From positions 1-64,000 of the forward strand of contig CABUWI010000001.1 of NCBI GenBank assembly GCA_902495245.1: a stretch of DNA of 64,000 nt, written 5' to 3'. The notes below the pieces were generated by a model. That model saw only the letters and a list, made by a program, of their open reading frames with translations, searched no databases and was not told the origin of the DNA. This DNA comes from an uncultured Porphyromonadaceae bacterium. Its GTDB lineage: Bacteria; Bacteroidota; Bacteroidia; Bacteroidales; Muribaculaceae. Shown here piece after piece: positions 23,365 through 32,132 of the stretch. Position 1 is the stretch's first letter. Each line of letters begins with the position of its first letter. A program made the translations under genes and the position numbers.

Positions 23365-23853
23365 TTATTGCTTTTGTGCTAATTGGGCTATGAGTCTATC
23401 CTTTGCGTCAAGGCTTGCCATCAACTTAGCGATTTGCTCGTCCTTTTGTGCGATAATAGCCCCATAGTGTTCAATATATCGCTCCATTATATTTTGAGGA
23501 TTGATAATCTTGTTGAAGAGTGTGCGAATGCCATCGGCCTGAATTACGATATAATCGTCTTCTTTTGTATTGTTGAAGTTGTTCAGTATATCAGCCTTTG
23601 AGGTTTGTGCCATAGCAACGGTGCGCAACATCTCTCCTTCGCCATATTGGAGCCATCTAGGGCTAAGCTGTGGAAACCTTGCGTATATTTTATAATATAG
23701 GTTACGAGGGGAAGAAGGCCCTATATTTTTCAGCGTGGTCATAGTGGTACCTATCATTTCCATGAACTCGCTCGTGCCAATACCAAGGTGGTTCATATAT
23801 GCAACGAGCCTGCTATATGTGCTCTCGTGGCTATTGTTCTTATCTTCGCTCAT
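23365..23853 (-). CDS. Helix-turn-helix regulator, phage-repressor-like
   Basis: 162 residues. The N-terminal HTH (about 12-75), with MNHLGIGTSEFMEMIGTTMT and FPQLSPRWLQYGEGEML, is the Bacteroidetes version of a phage-repressor DNA-binding domain. The C-terminal helical segment (about 115-162, IIAQKDEQIAKLMASLDAKD) is a probable dimerizing coiled coil. No peptidase domain is present. It is probably the controlling regulator of the islet down to 20983. Confidence 0.85.
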   Translation of the reverse strand: MSEDKNNSHESTYSRLVAYMNHLGIGTSEFMEMIGTTMTTLKNIGPSSPRNLYYKIYARFPQLSPRWLQYGEGEMLRTVAMAQTSKADILNNFNNTKEDDYIVIQADGIRTLFNKIINPQNIMERYIEHYGAIIAQKDEQIAKLMASLDAKDRLIAQLAQKQ

Positions 23854-23896
23854 TGTTCCTTGAGATTAATGTGTTGATGGAGACAGTCCTATTAAC

Positions 23897-24061
23897 TTAA
23901 AATATTTTTCGGCTCCTATTTATAGTGTTAAGCCTATCTATAAAATCATGTTCCATTTTAACTTGCTTTGATTGCTCCATGATTGATTCATACATAGTGC
24001 TTTTGTCTTTGTTATATTGCATGAAATTACGTCGTTCGATATCGCGCCGTTCTTTAGACAA
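23897..24061 (-). CDS. Possible small charged ORF at head of islet
   Basis: 54 residues from a TTG start, or longer: the frame stays open to about 24090. The sequence is highly charged and coiled-coil-like (KERRDIERRNFMQYNKDKS, then MEQSKQVKMEH). A perfect promoter lies just upstream at 24111-24142. There is no ATG at a suitable position, so the start is uncertain. Confidence 0.35.
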   Translation of the reverse strand: MSKERRDIERRNFMQYNKDKSTMYESIMEQSKQVKMEHDFIDRLNTINRSRKIF

Positions 24062-24110
24062 TTTACCAAAATGTTCATTTAGTTTTTTCGCAAAGATTTA
24101 CCTTCAACGG

Positions 24111-24142
24111 CAAAGTTAGCAATTCGCCTTGTAATTTGCAAA
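24111..24142 (-). promoter_or_regulatory. Promoter of leftward islet
   Basis: On the minus strand TTTG (24139-24142), 20 bp, TAACTTTG (24111-24118), a full consensus match. It probably drives the genes from 24061 down to about 20983. Confidence 0.75.
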
Positions 24143-24296
24143 CAAATTTTAAGAAACTACAAGAAAATACAACGCAATAGAATAATATAATACGCAATGT
24201 CGGCCATCAAATTTGGCGTATGTGTGTCGCGTAAGTATGCAAAAACCGGGGACAGCTTGGCTGTCCCCGGCGATTTATGAAGAGGGAGGGGGAGGA

Positions 24297-27200
24297 TTAT
24301 TTGACGCGGAATTTGAGGTTGCGGGCAACATAGATGCCGGCGGTGAGGCGCGAGGCTTCGGCCATGTCGGCGTCGCGGGCAACGAGAATGCCGCCGGTGG
24401 TGTAGATGTCATGCCGTTTGCCATCGGCCCAGACGGTCTTGATGGAGTTGGTCTTGTCGACGGTGATTTCGCATGTTGCGGTGAGGTCGGTGCCGTCGGC
24501 AGTGGTGGCGGTGATGGTGCACGTGCCTTCGGCAATGAGGGTTACGAGGCCGTTTTCGTCAACCGTGGCGACTGCGGAGTCAGAGGTGGTCCATACAACG
24601 GTCGCGTTGCTGACATCGGCGGGCGAGACGGTCGCCGTGAGCTGCACGGTTGCGCCTTCAACGTTCGTAACCTCGGTGTCTGAGAGAGTGATGCCGTCGG
24701 CCTTGATTACGGCGTTGATTGCACACGTAGCGGTGAGAGCCGAGCCGTCGAGAGTAGATGCGGTGATTTTGCAGCTTCCCTTGCCGGTAAGGGTTACGAG
24801 GCCGTCGTTGCTGACGGTTGCTACGGCGGGGTCGGTCGAGGTCCATTTAACCGTGCGGTTGCTGACGGTTGCCGGGGCGAGTTCGGCGGCGAGCTGAACA
24901 GTCGAGCCGACCGTCTCGGTGATTTCGGCGCGCGAGATGGCCACGCCCGTGGCGCGGGTAAAGGCGGTAACCGTGGCGGTTGCGCTGAGTGCGGAGCCGT
25001 CGATGGTCGCGGCCGTGATGACACATGAGCCGTTGTCTACGAGGCTGACGTTGCCGTTTTGGTCAACCGTGGCGACGTCGAGGTCTGACGATGTCCACAT
25101 CAGGGTTGGCTGAGTGGCGTTCTCGGGCGTGAGCACGACCTTCAGCCCGATCTTCGAGCCGACGTTGGCGCTCACGGCAGCGGGCGAGATTGATAGGCCG
25201 GTAGCCTTGACGGCGAGAACCACGGGTAGGTCAACAGAGGTCCATGCGGGACTCTGCGGTTCGCGTTCGCCGGCGCGGACAACACGGCGCTGGGTTCCGC
25301 GGGCAATGCGGCCTTCAACGGTGATGACGGCGCCTTCGGCGAATTCGCCTTCGGTGAGGGCTACGTTGAGCACTCCGTTTTCAATGGCGGCAGTATAGCC
25401 TTGCGGAACGGTCTTGAGGCGATAGGTGGCATTGTAAAGTCCTTCGGGACCTTCAACGGGGAAGACTTTCGAGAGAGCAAGCGAGCCTGTCAGCGAAACG
25501 GGGTCGAGGGGTACGGGCTGTGCCTCCGGTTCGGGTTGAGCGAGGACGGTGTTATAGTCCGAGGTGTGGAGCAGGGGCACGGTAACAGTTGTCTGCCGGC
25601 CGGCGAGCTCGCCGGTGAACGTGAGCATGTATTCGCGATAGTCGGTCTTGACCAGGCGGTTCAGCAGACGGTTGTTCTCCAGATAGAATTTATCTTCGTT
25701 TCCGGCGGGAAGAATGGACTGAAGGGTCATGTTCACAACTTTGCCGCCCGCGGTGAAGATGTCGGCACAGGTGAAGGCCTTCGCGTTCATGGCTTCCTGA
25801 GTGAGGTTCCGGTCTTCGATGACGAGGTAGTTGTTATATTGCGCGGGTTCGGGATATACCTTGACGTTTACAGTGAAGTCGGCAGTGAATGCGGCGTTAT
25901 AGTTCGACGCGACGTGGAGCACCACTGTGCCCTCCTTGTGGGCGGTCAGCACGCCGGAATTCTTGATGGAGACGGTTTCGGGGTCGTCTGATGTCCAGGT
26001 GTAGGTGTCGTAGATGTAGCGGTTGCTCTTCTGGTTGTTCAGCACACCTTCGGCTCCTGTGGTGCTTTCGACGTTGATGTAAGACTTTTCGCCTACGTAG
26101 ACGTCCATCTTGCTGTTGGTGTCGGCATTCGAGCCGATGCCCTCGTTGGCGATGATGATGCCGTTCAGCGTGCACACTTCAATCTCGAATTCGTCGGCCG
26201 GAGCCTTGTCCGTGGCCTGAAACTTGATGGTCGTGAAGCCGACGCTCTTGGCGGTGAAGAGGCCGTTGGCGTCGATAGTGCCGATTTCGGGGTCGGACGA
26301 TTCCCACGCGCCCTTGGCGTCAAACATCGGGCGCCCGTTGCAGAAGGCAAACCCTTCGAACTGACAGCTCTCGCCCTTGATTACCTGCACTTGAGGAATG
26401 TTGGCGTAGTTCAGGTAGTATTCGCCGGGTTCGGTCTGATTGGGGTCGGGGCGCGTCTGGGCGCATGCGCCGATTTCGGTCGAAGCCTCGCCGAGCCAGC
26501 CGCAGCGCTGGTCAACGCAGTTATAGACCTTTACGAAATCGATTTGGTCGAGTTCGACATAGTTGCCGTCTTTGTCGACGGCCCATGAGATGTCAAAGCC
26601 GTCGTTGGGTTCCAGACCGTTTTCCGCATAGTAGGGGTTGCGGGCTGCCGTGAGGTCGCCGTTTGTGGCGTGGTTGTCGCAGTAGCCGAACGGAGCGGGG
26701 CGCACCGACTCGATGTAGCTGGGCGTGCGCATGTCGGGCGTGCCGAAAATGAGCGTGCCGGTGAGGCTGAGCTTGCCGTCAGCGATTTTAGCGTCGGGAT
26801 AGTTGTAGGGGTCGGGAAAGTATGCCTGATTGTGGAACCGGTTTGTTTCGAATCCGCGCTCCTGACCGTCGCTGGTCGTGTAGATGAGTGAGCGGCGGTT
26901 GGTGTAGCCCGGGTCTTCGTAAGTGAAGGTAACATTGCGGCGTGTGGTCGAGAACCAGTAGTCTGAGCCGGCAAGTTCATACCATGTGTCGTCGGGCAGG
27001 CCGTTGCCGTTTTCGTCTTTCATGACCTGCACGGCGCCCGGCTCGGTCCAATAGCCTTTTTCGGCGGCCTTGAAGGCGTTGCCGCTGATGGTGAAGTCAA
27101 CGCCGTAGGGGTTGCGCGGGTCGTTGAGACAGGGCTGGTTGAAGCCGAAAATCACGTAGCCGCCGAAGCCGCCGAGCGAAATCAGACCGCTTGTCGCGGG

Positions 27201-28424
27201 CACTGATGAGGTGCCTCCCGACGTGCCCTGACCTATGAGGTTCTGCGAGCCCGAGCCGTTGAAGCTGCCGCCGGAGTTGATGAACTGGCCGGGAGCAGGC
27301 ACGAACTCGAAGACCTTGGCGATTGTCGGGTCATCGCGTAGCAGAATCTCTACGACGGCTTCGTCGAACTCGCGCGCCTGCCCTTCGGGCAACTCCTCGT
27401 CGAGGGTGATGCGATAGCGGAAGCCGTCGGTGGCCCAGTTGGCGACGCCGAGGTCGGTCTGCGTGTATTCCAGAGCCTTGATGTCGCGGCCGCGATAGTC
27501 TTGAGTGGTTACGACTTCAAGACGGCCGTATTTCGGCTGTTCGACAACGCTGAGTTCGTAGGGGACATCGAGCTTCTTGTCGTTGCCAACAACGTTGATT
27601 GTGTCGGGCTTGGCGTCGCGCATGATGGCGGTGGCGTCGTCAATGCACTTGACGCCGTAGAAGTCGGCCGTAAACGCGGACTCGACGCGCACGCCGTCGC
27701 GCTCGACCCAGGCGGTTATTTCCGATTGGCCGGTAATGGGTTCGACGGTTATGAGGATTGACGCGTAGTTGCCTTCGAGCTTGGTTTCGATGTTTGAAAT
27801 CAGTTCGGTGTTCGAGGCGTCAGCTCCGAAGGTGATTCCGGCAGCCTCCCAGTTTTTCGGGTCCCGCCAGCCGTCGGGGGCGTTGAACCAGGCACTCGAA
27901 TAGGTCTGCACTGTCTTGCGGGCGGCAGCTCGCGTGCCGGAGAGCTGATAGCCGAGACTGTTCTGAATCGACGGGTTAGGAGTGAACATGTTGGCTGGCA
28001 CCTCGGCAACCGTATATTTGATTCGCTTTTCGGCGGTCTGCTCCTTATAGTGGGCGGTGATGACCACCTCGGCCTCGCCGCTCATCATCGGCGTGAGGTG
28101 GAAGCGATAGTGGTTGTTGCGGTATTTTCGGGTGGCGTCGAAGCCGCAGTTCTCCACTACGAGTAGCTCGGGGTTGGAGTTGGTGTAGGTGAACGTCAGC
28201 GGGAACTCGCGCGCGCCGAAGTCGTCGGTGGCATAGGTGTTGAACCCGTCAGGCAGCGTGAAGAGCTCGCCCATTAGATACTCGCCCTGATACTCGTCCG
28301 GGCGGGCAATTTTGGTGTAATCCCTGCTCGAAGCGGAGGACTCCACCGTGTCGGCGGCAAAGGCCGTGAAGGGGGCCAGAGCCAAAGCCGCGACAACAAT
28401 CGGTTTAAGAATGTAATGTTGCAT
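24297..28424 (-). CDS. Giant surface protein, last gene of cobalamin operon, type IX tail
   Basis: 1375 residues. Signal peptide about 1-23. An Ig-like segment with NVVGNDKK and VVEQPKYGRL resembles cadherin/Ig_9 repeats (about 275-345). A domain starting FVPAPGQFINSGG and containing ISLGGFGGYVIFGF (about 370-670) is shared with the lipoprotein at 29799. Two bacterial Ig-like (Big_2) domains follow (about 690-870), then three tandem Big_2 repeats (about 1075-1320), each with a WTSSD-like and an ATV core. The last 50 residues (DIYTTGGILVARD, LTAGIYVARN) look like a type IX secretion sorting domain. It starts 11 bases after the upstream gene, so the riboswitch should control it. Likely a surface-exposed corrinoid-capture or scaffold protein (inference). 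Confidence 0.75.
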   Translation of the reverse strand: MQHYILKPIVVAALALAPFTAFAADTVESSASSRDYTKIARPDEYQGEYLMGELFTLPDGFNTYATDDFGAREFPLTFTYTNSNPELLVVENCGFDATRKYRNNHYRFHLTPMMSGEAEVVITAHYKEQTAEKRIKYTVAEVPANMFTPNPSIQNSLGYQLSGTRAAARKTVQTYSSAWFNAPDGWRDPKNWEAAGITFGADASNTELISNIETKLEGNYASILITVEPITGQSEITAWVERDGVRVESAFTADFYGVKCIDDATAIMRDAKPDTINVVGNDKKLDVPYELSVVEQPKYGRLEVVTTQDYRGRDIKALEYTQTDLGVANWATDGFRYRITLDEELPEGQAREFDEAVVEILLRDDPTIAKVFEFVPAPGQFINSGGSFNGSGSQNLIGQGTSGGTSSVPATSGLISLGGFGGYVIFGFNQPCLNDPRNPYGVDFTISGNAFKAAEKGYWTEPGAVQVMKDENGNGLPDDTWYELAGSDYWFSTTRRNVTFTYEDPGYTNRRSLIYTTSDGQERGFETNRFHNQAYFPDPYNYPDAKIADGKLSLTGTLIFGTPDMRTPSYIESVRPAPFGYCDNHATNGDLTAARNPYYAENGLEPNDGFDISWAVDKDGNYVELDQIDFVKVYNCVDQRCGWLGEASTEIGACAQTRPDPNQTEPGEYYLNYANIPQVQVIKGESCQFEGFAFCNGRPMFDAKGAWESSDPEIGTIDANGLFTAKSVGFTTIKFQATDKAPADEFEIEVCTLNGIIIANEGIGSNADTNSKMDVYVGEKSYINVESTTGAEGVLNNQKSNRYIYDTYTWTSDDPETVSIKNSGVLTAHKEGTVVLHVASNYNAAFTADFTVNVKVYPEPAQYNNYLVIEDRNLTQEAMNAKAFTCADIFTAGGKVVNMTLQSILPAGNEDKFYLENNRLLNRLVKTDYREYMLTFTGELAGRQTTVTVPLLHTSDYNTVLAQPEPEAQPVPLDPVSLTGSLALSKVFPVEGPEGLYNATYRLKTVPQGYTAAIENGVLNVALTEGEFAEGAVITVEGRIARGTQRRVVRAGEREPQSPAWTSVDLPVVLAVKATGLSISPAAVSANVGSKIGLKVVLTPENATQPTLMWTSSDLDVATVDQNGNVSLVDNGSCVITAATIDGSALSATATVTAFTRATGVAISRAEITETVGSTVQLAAELAPATVSNRTVKWTSTDPAVATVSNDGLVTLTGKGSCKITASTLDGSALTATCAINAVIKADGITLSDTEVTNVEGATVQLTATVSPADVSNATVVWTTSDSAVATVDENGLVTLIAEGTCTITATTADGTDLTATCEITVDKTNSIKTVWADGKRHDIYTTGGILVARDADMAEASRLTAGIYVARNLKFRVK

Positions 28425-28435
28425 TGTTTAATTGA

Positions 28436-29797
28436 TTAGTGGATTATGAATTTTCGGTTATTTTTGATGTAGATTCCCCCCGGCAGCGCGGTAGATGGGG
28501 AATAGGCGCGTCCGCGAAGGTCGTAAATACGGTTGTCGGTGCGGCCGTCAGCGCGCAGGTCGAAAATTGATGATTGGTTGTTGGGGTCAGTGGGGAAGAC
28601 GGGCAGTGAGGGGAACCAGTAGTTCTCGATCATGCTGTACTCGACGACTCTGTTGCCGTCGCCGTCATAGCGGCGTAGCACATAGACGGGAGTTCCGAAC
28701 TCGTGGTAGAGGCTCATGTAAAGCTCGTCGGTCTGAGGGTGCACGCGCATCGAGCAGCCATAGAGTTTCCAGGGCACTTCCTCGCCCGTTTCATGCTCGA
28801 GGTCGATGATGCGCCCGAAGGTGCCGGCGTCGATGTCATATTTGAAAATCTGCTGGGCGCTGAACCAGTTGTTCTCGCCGCCGTTCCAGTAGAGTACATT
28901 GGTCGAGGAAGAGGCGCAGAAGCCGTCGGGAGTCCAGGCATACCAGCTCGACGCAGGCGGATAGATGCCTTCGGGAAGATTGATGACTGCAGTTTCGAGG
29001 GTGGAGGGATTGACGCGGACAATCTCGGGCAGCATGGCGCCCATGCCGTCAATGTCTTCGCAGACGCTGAGATACAGGTTGCCGTCGGCGGCTTTGACAA
29101 CGGAACCGATGCCGGCACCGGGGGCGGCAATATCCATGGAGATTTTATCGGTTACCTCGTCTCGGTCAGGGTCGATGACGAGGAGGCCGTAGGCCTGATG
29201 AGCCACGAAGACGCGGCCGTCGGCAAGGACCATCGACCCGCATTGGCCGTGATAGAGCGCGCCGGCTGCGTTGGTGTTGCCCCCGGTGCTGTGGCCGTTG
29301 GGGTTTTCCGTGCCGGGCACCTGACCGAGCACCTTGTAGTTGTCGAGGTCGAACACCCATACGCCATGGGACGACGAGATGTAACCTTTTGAGGCTGTTA
29401 CGCCCACGAAGCCGCGGCCGTCGCACTGCTCGCCCGTCGGGTCGATGTTGACCGACTGAAAGAGGCACTTCATGGTTTTGGCGTCGGCCACCGTGATACG
29501 TCCTCCCGTGATTTCAGCGCCGGGGTCGCGCTCCTGTTTGGCGATGAAATAGAAGCGGCCGTTCCAGATTGCTCCGAACTGGTTGGTGCAGCCGAGCTCG
29601 CGGCCGGGGTTCTCGCTCTGAAAGACGCGATAGTGCCAGTTTTCGCCCGCGGGGGCGTCGGGAAGAAAATAGTTGACCGTAGAGTTCTGATGGCCGTACC
29701 AGTCTTCGTTGACAATGAAGACTCCGGCGGTGTAGTCAACAGCCGCGAGAGCTGAGGCGCTGACTGCCATGAAAATTGATAAGAGTTTCAGTTTCAT
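28436..29797 (-). CDS. DUF5074 beta-propeller protein with type IX sorting tail
   Basis: 453 residues. Signal peptide about 1-18. A beta-propeller follows with repeated VNEDWYGHQNST, VFDLDNYKVLGQV and LLVIDPDRDEV type blades, the DUF5074/YncE-like fold also used by the cobalamin-binding surface protein BtuG. The C-terminus (RIYDLRGRAYSP, LPGGIYIKNNRK) fits a type IX secretion signal. No lipobox is seen, so unlike its paralogue at 30968 it is probably exported through the type IX system and attached at the surface. One base separates it from the upstream gene, and it sits inside the riboswitch operon. Confidence 0.8.
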   Translation of the reverse strand: MKLKLLSIFMAVSASALAAVDYTAGVFIVNEDWYGHQNSTVNYFLPDAPAGENWHYRVFQSENPGRELGCTNQFGAIWNGRFYFIAKQERDPGAEITGGRITVADAKTMKCLFQSVNIDPTGEQCDGRGFVGVTASKGYISSSHGVWVFDLDNYKVLGQVPGTENPNGHSTGGNTNAAGALYHGQCGSMVLADGRVFVAHQAYGLLVIDPDRDEVTDKISMDIAAPGAGIGSVVKAADGNLYLSVCEDIDGMGAMLPEIVRVNPSTLETAVINLPEGIYPPASSWYAWTPDGFCASSSTNVLYWNGGENNWFSAQQIFKYDIDAGTFGRIIDLEHETGEEVPWKLYGCSMRVHPQTDELYMSLYHEFGTPVYVLRRYDGDGNRVVEYSMIENYWFPSLPVFPTDPNNQSSIFDLRADGRTDNRIYDLRGRAYSPSTALPGGIYIKNNRKFIIH

Positions 29798-29798
29798 T

Positions 29799-30971
29799 TT
29801 AATATAAGCCTATGTGTAGATCTTGCGCTTTTGAGAGTTCGGTGGAGGTTTCGCCAATCCAGCCGCAATATTGGTTCAGACCGGTGTAGACGCGTATAAA
29901 GTCGACTCCTGGCAGCGAAACCGAGCGCCCGGAGGAATCGACCGCCCGTGAGATGTCGAACGAATTGAGGTCGGCAAAATCGTTCGGGTGATTGTCGACG
30001 TAGCCCCAGTCGAAGGCGTAGAGGACATAGTATGTCCCCTTGCCGGAAGTGTCGACGGCATTGTCGGGAAGGCGCGTACCGGTGAAGCCGAGAGTGTCGG
30101 CCTTGACCCAAGCGGGGAAATAATCCTGATTGTGGAAAGAGTTTTTCGGCATAAAGGAGGCGATGCCCTGCGAGTCGGTCCAGCCGATGTAGTTGACGTC
30201 GCTGAGAAATCCTTGTTTCACCACTTCGCGGTCAGGGTCGGGGCGGCGGTAGGTGATTGAATAGCCGTGGAGCGTGGCGGGGTCGGAATAGGCCGAACCG
30301 GCCAGCTCATACCATGGGTCGTCGGGAAGGCCGTTTGCGTTCGTGTCATAGCTGACCATGACTATTCCGGCCTCGGCCGAGCCGCCTTTGGCTTCGGGGT
30401 TATTGAGCTCGTAGAAGGCGTTGCCCCAGATGCGGAAGTCTTTCTCGCCCGGCACGTTGATTACCGTATGGTCAAACCCGAAGGTAACATAGCCGCCGAA
30501 GCCCCCGAGCGAAATCATGACGTCGTTGGTCCCGGAGATGCACTCTTCGGCCTTTTGGAGAATGTCGGCATAGGTGTCGCCCGGCTCGTAGCGCGGCATT
30601 TCGTTGATGAACTGGCCCGGAGCGGGACAGTATTCGTAGACACGGCTGATGAAAGGGCTGTATTCCACCTCTTCGTGGAGTACGTTGACCGTGAACTCGA
30701 AATGATAGGGCGTGGCGGGGTCGATGATGTCGAACGTGAGGTGATATACTCCCTCCTTTTCGGCAAGGAAAATATAGCTGTCGTCGGTCGAGACTTCGCG
30801 TCCGTCTACCGTCCAGCGGTAGGCGCGGCCTGTGAGGGCGGAGTGCAGGGGGAGTTTGCGCATCCGCTCGATGTAGTAGACGTCGTCAATGCCGAGATTG
30901 AGCATGGGGACTTCGTCGGTGCATGCGGCAAGTGCCGTCAGCATTGCCGATATGAACAAAATCTTTTTCAT
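29799..30971 (-). CDS. Lipoprotein with PAPGQFIN domain, BtuH-like candidate
   Basis: 390 residues. Lipoprotein signal peptide with lipobox LAAC (Cys15). A PKD-like domain (about 25-115, including YRWTVDGREVSTD) precedes the same domain as in the 1375-residue protein (about 120-390): EYCPAPGQFIN, ISLGGFGGYVTFGF, NGLPDDPWYELAG, DFIRVYTGLNQ. Bacteroidetes cobalamin loci encode accessory surface lipoproteins (BtuH), and this gene may be one, but I cannot confirm homology. Start 30971 is chosen over 31022 because it begins the signal peptide and overlaps the upstream stop by 4 bases (ATGA). Confidence 0.75.
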   Translation of the reverse strand: MKKILFISAMLTALAACTDEVPMLNLGIDDVYYIERMRKLPLHSALTGRAYRWTVDGREVSTDDSYIFLAEKEGVYHLTFDIIDPATPYHFEFTVNVLHEEVEYSPFISRVYEYCPAPGQFINEMPRYEPGDTYADILQKAEECISGTNDVMISLGGFGGYVTFGFDHTVINVPGEKDFRIWGNAFYELNNPEAKGGSAEAGIVMVSYDTNANGLPDDPWYELAGSAYSDPATLHGYSITYRRPDPDREVVKQGFLSDVNYIGWTDSQGIASFMPKNSFHNQDYFPAWVKADTLGFTGTRLPDNAVDTSGKGTYYVLYAFDWGYVDNHPNDFADLNSFDISRAVDSSGRSVSLPGVDFIRVYTGLNQYCGWIGETSTELSKAQDLHIGLY

Positions 30972-32128
30972 CGTGGCAGGAAAGTTATGTGAGCGGGAAT
31001 ATCGCCCGTGCGGACGCTCCATTTTTTGCGCCCCCGGCGGTCGAAACAGTAGAGAGTGCCTGATGAGACATAGTTTTTCGCGTCGGTAACGAAAATATCG
31101 CCCGTTTCGGGGTGCACGGCGATGCCGTAGGGAATCGTGATTTCACGCTCTGTGCCGTCGGTAATGAAATTGTCCGAGACCACCTTTTTTGTGCGCAGGT
31201 CTATGATGCCGTAACTGATTGTGCTGGCGGCGGCAAAGTCGTTCCACTCGGTTGCGTAATAATAGAGCGAGTCGCCGAAGAACGCCATGTTTGAGCACGC
31301 CACAGGCAAAGTGTCGGTTACGACCATCTGATTGTAGCCCGGCTTCTTATCCATTACGTAGAGGCGCGAAGGGCGCGACTTGTAGTCGCCGCGCGAGGTT
31401 ATCCAAAGGCGGTTGTAGCGGTCTTTTCTGAGGCGATGCAGGTTGATTCCGACGGGAATTTTCTGCACCTGTTTGAAATCGACCATCTGTATGACAGACA
31501 CGGTGTTGTCATAGTTCGGAGCGCGGTATCCGCCTGAGTTGGCTACGTACATATAGTCGTCGATAATCTCCATTTCTTCGGGTTGATAGCCGACGGTAAC
31601 CCTGTCGGTAACGGCCAGCGAGAGCGTGTCGATCTGATAGACGGCGCCGCGCGGGGCATTGGCGTCGATGAGCACGGGGCCGACGTAGGAGCTGACATAT
31701 GCCTTGCCGCGGTGAAAGCGCACGTAGCGGCAGTTTGGAATGTCGACCTGACCGATGCGGATTCCGGTGCGCGCGTTTAGCACCTCGACTTTGTGGGAGC
31801 AGTTGACCACGACGTATAGTTTCGAACCGTAGATGCCTATGTCGTTGCCTACATCGCCCAACTCCTTGACGACGTCCGGATTACGTTCTGCGTATATGTT
31901 GCGTGCGTAAAGCCCCGTTACGTAGTCGAAATAGTCGAGCGAGCATTTATTTGAACCCATGTTGCCCTCGTTGACCAGGTAGAAACCGCGAATGCGGCTG
32001 TCTGGTGCGGGCGACTCGGGAATGACGTCATACTCCGTAGGCACCACGAGTTCGTCTTCACGACAACCCGTGGTAACCGTCAGGAGTGGCAAAAAATAAA
32101 AGAAAAACTTATTAAATATGTGTTTCAT
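30968..32128 (-). CDS. btuG: BtuG-like cobalamin-binding surface lipoprotein
   Basis: 386 residues. Lipobox TTGC (Cys22), then a DUF5074/YncE-like beta-propeller with repeated blades (LYVVVNCSHKVEVLNARTG, YMYVANSGG, VSVIQMVDF). In Bacteroides, BtuG is a surface propeller lipoprotein that captures cobalamin with very high affinity and passes it to BtuB. Position 4 bases after the BtuB stop, in a riboswitch-controlled operon, supports the same role. The 4-base overlap with the next gene suggests coupled translation. Confidence 0.85.
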   Translation of the reverse strand: MKHIFNKFFFYFLPLLTVTTGCREDELVVPTEYDVIPESPAPDSRIRGFYLVNEGNMGSNKCSLDYFDYVTGLYARNIYAERNPDVVKELGDVGNDIGIYGSKLYVVVNCSHKVEVLNARTGIRIGQVDIPNCRYVRFHRGKAYVSSYVGPVLIDANAPRGAVYQIDTLSLAVTDRVTVGYQPEEMEIIDDYMYVANSGGYRAPNYDNTVSVIQMVDFKQVQKIPVGINLHRLRKDRYNRLWITSRGDYKSRPSRLYVMDKKPGYNQMVVTDTLPVACSNMAFFGDSLYYYATEWNDFAAASTISYGIIDLRTKKVVSDNFITDGTEREITIPYGIAVHPETGDIFVTDAKNYVSSGTLYCFDRRGRKKWSVRTGDIPAHITFLPR

Positions 32129-32132
32129 AGCA

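Larger units (their letters stand above)
23854..24296. other. Intergenic stretch between islet and cobalamin operon
   Basis: Apart from the possible small ORF at 23897-24061 and the leftward promoter at 24111-24142, the stretch is AT-rich and I see nothing else in it. Confidence 0.6.

Noticed and set aside
22759..23382. 207-codon plus-strand frame across the AT-rich islet
   Set aside because: Antisense to several credible minus genes with signal peptide and HTH features; its hydrophobic runs arise from complementary lysine-rich codons.
30267..30992. 241-codon plus frame opposite the BtuH-like lipoprotein
   Set aside because: Shadow of a GC-rich minus gene with lipobox and shared domain motifs.
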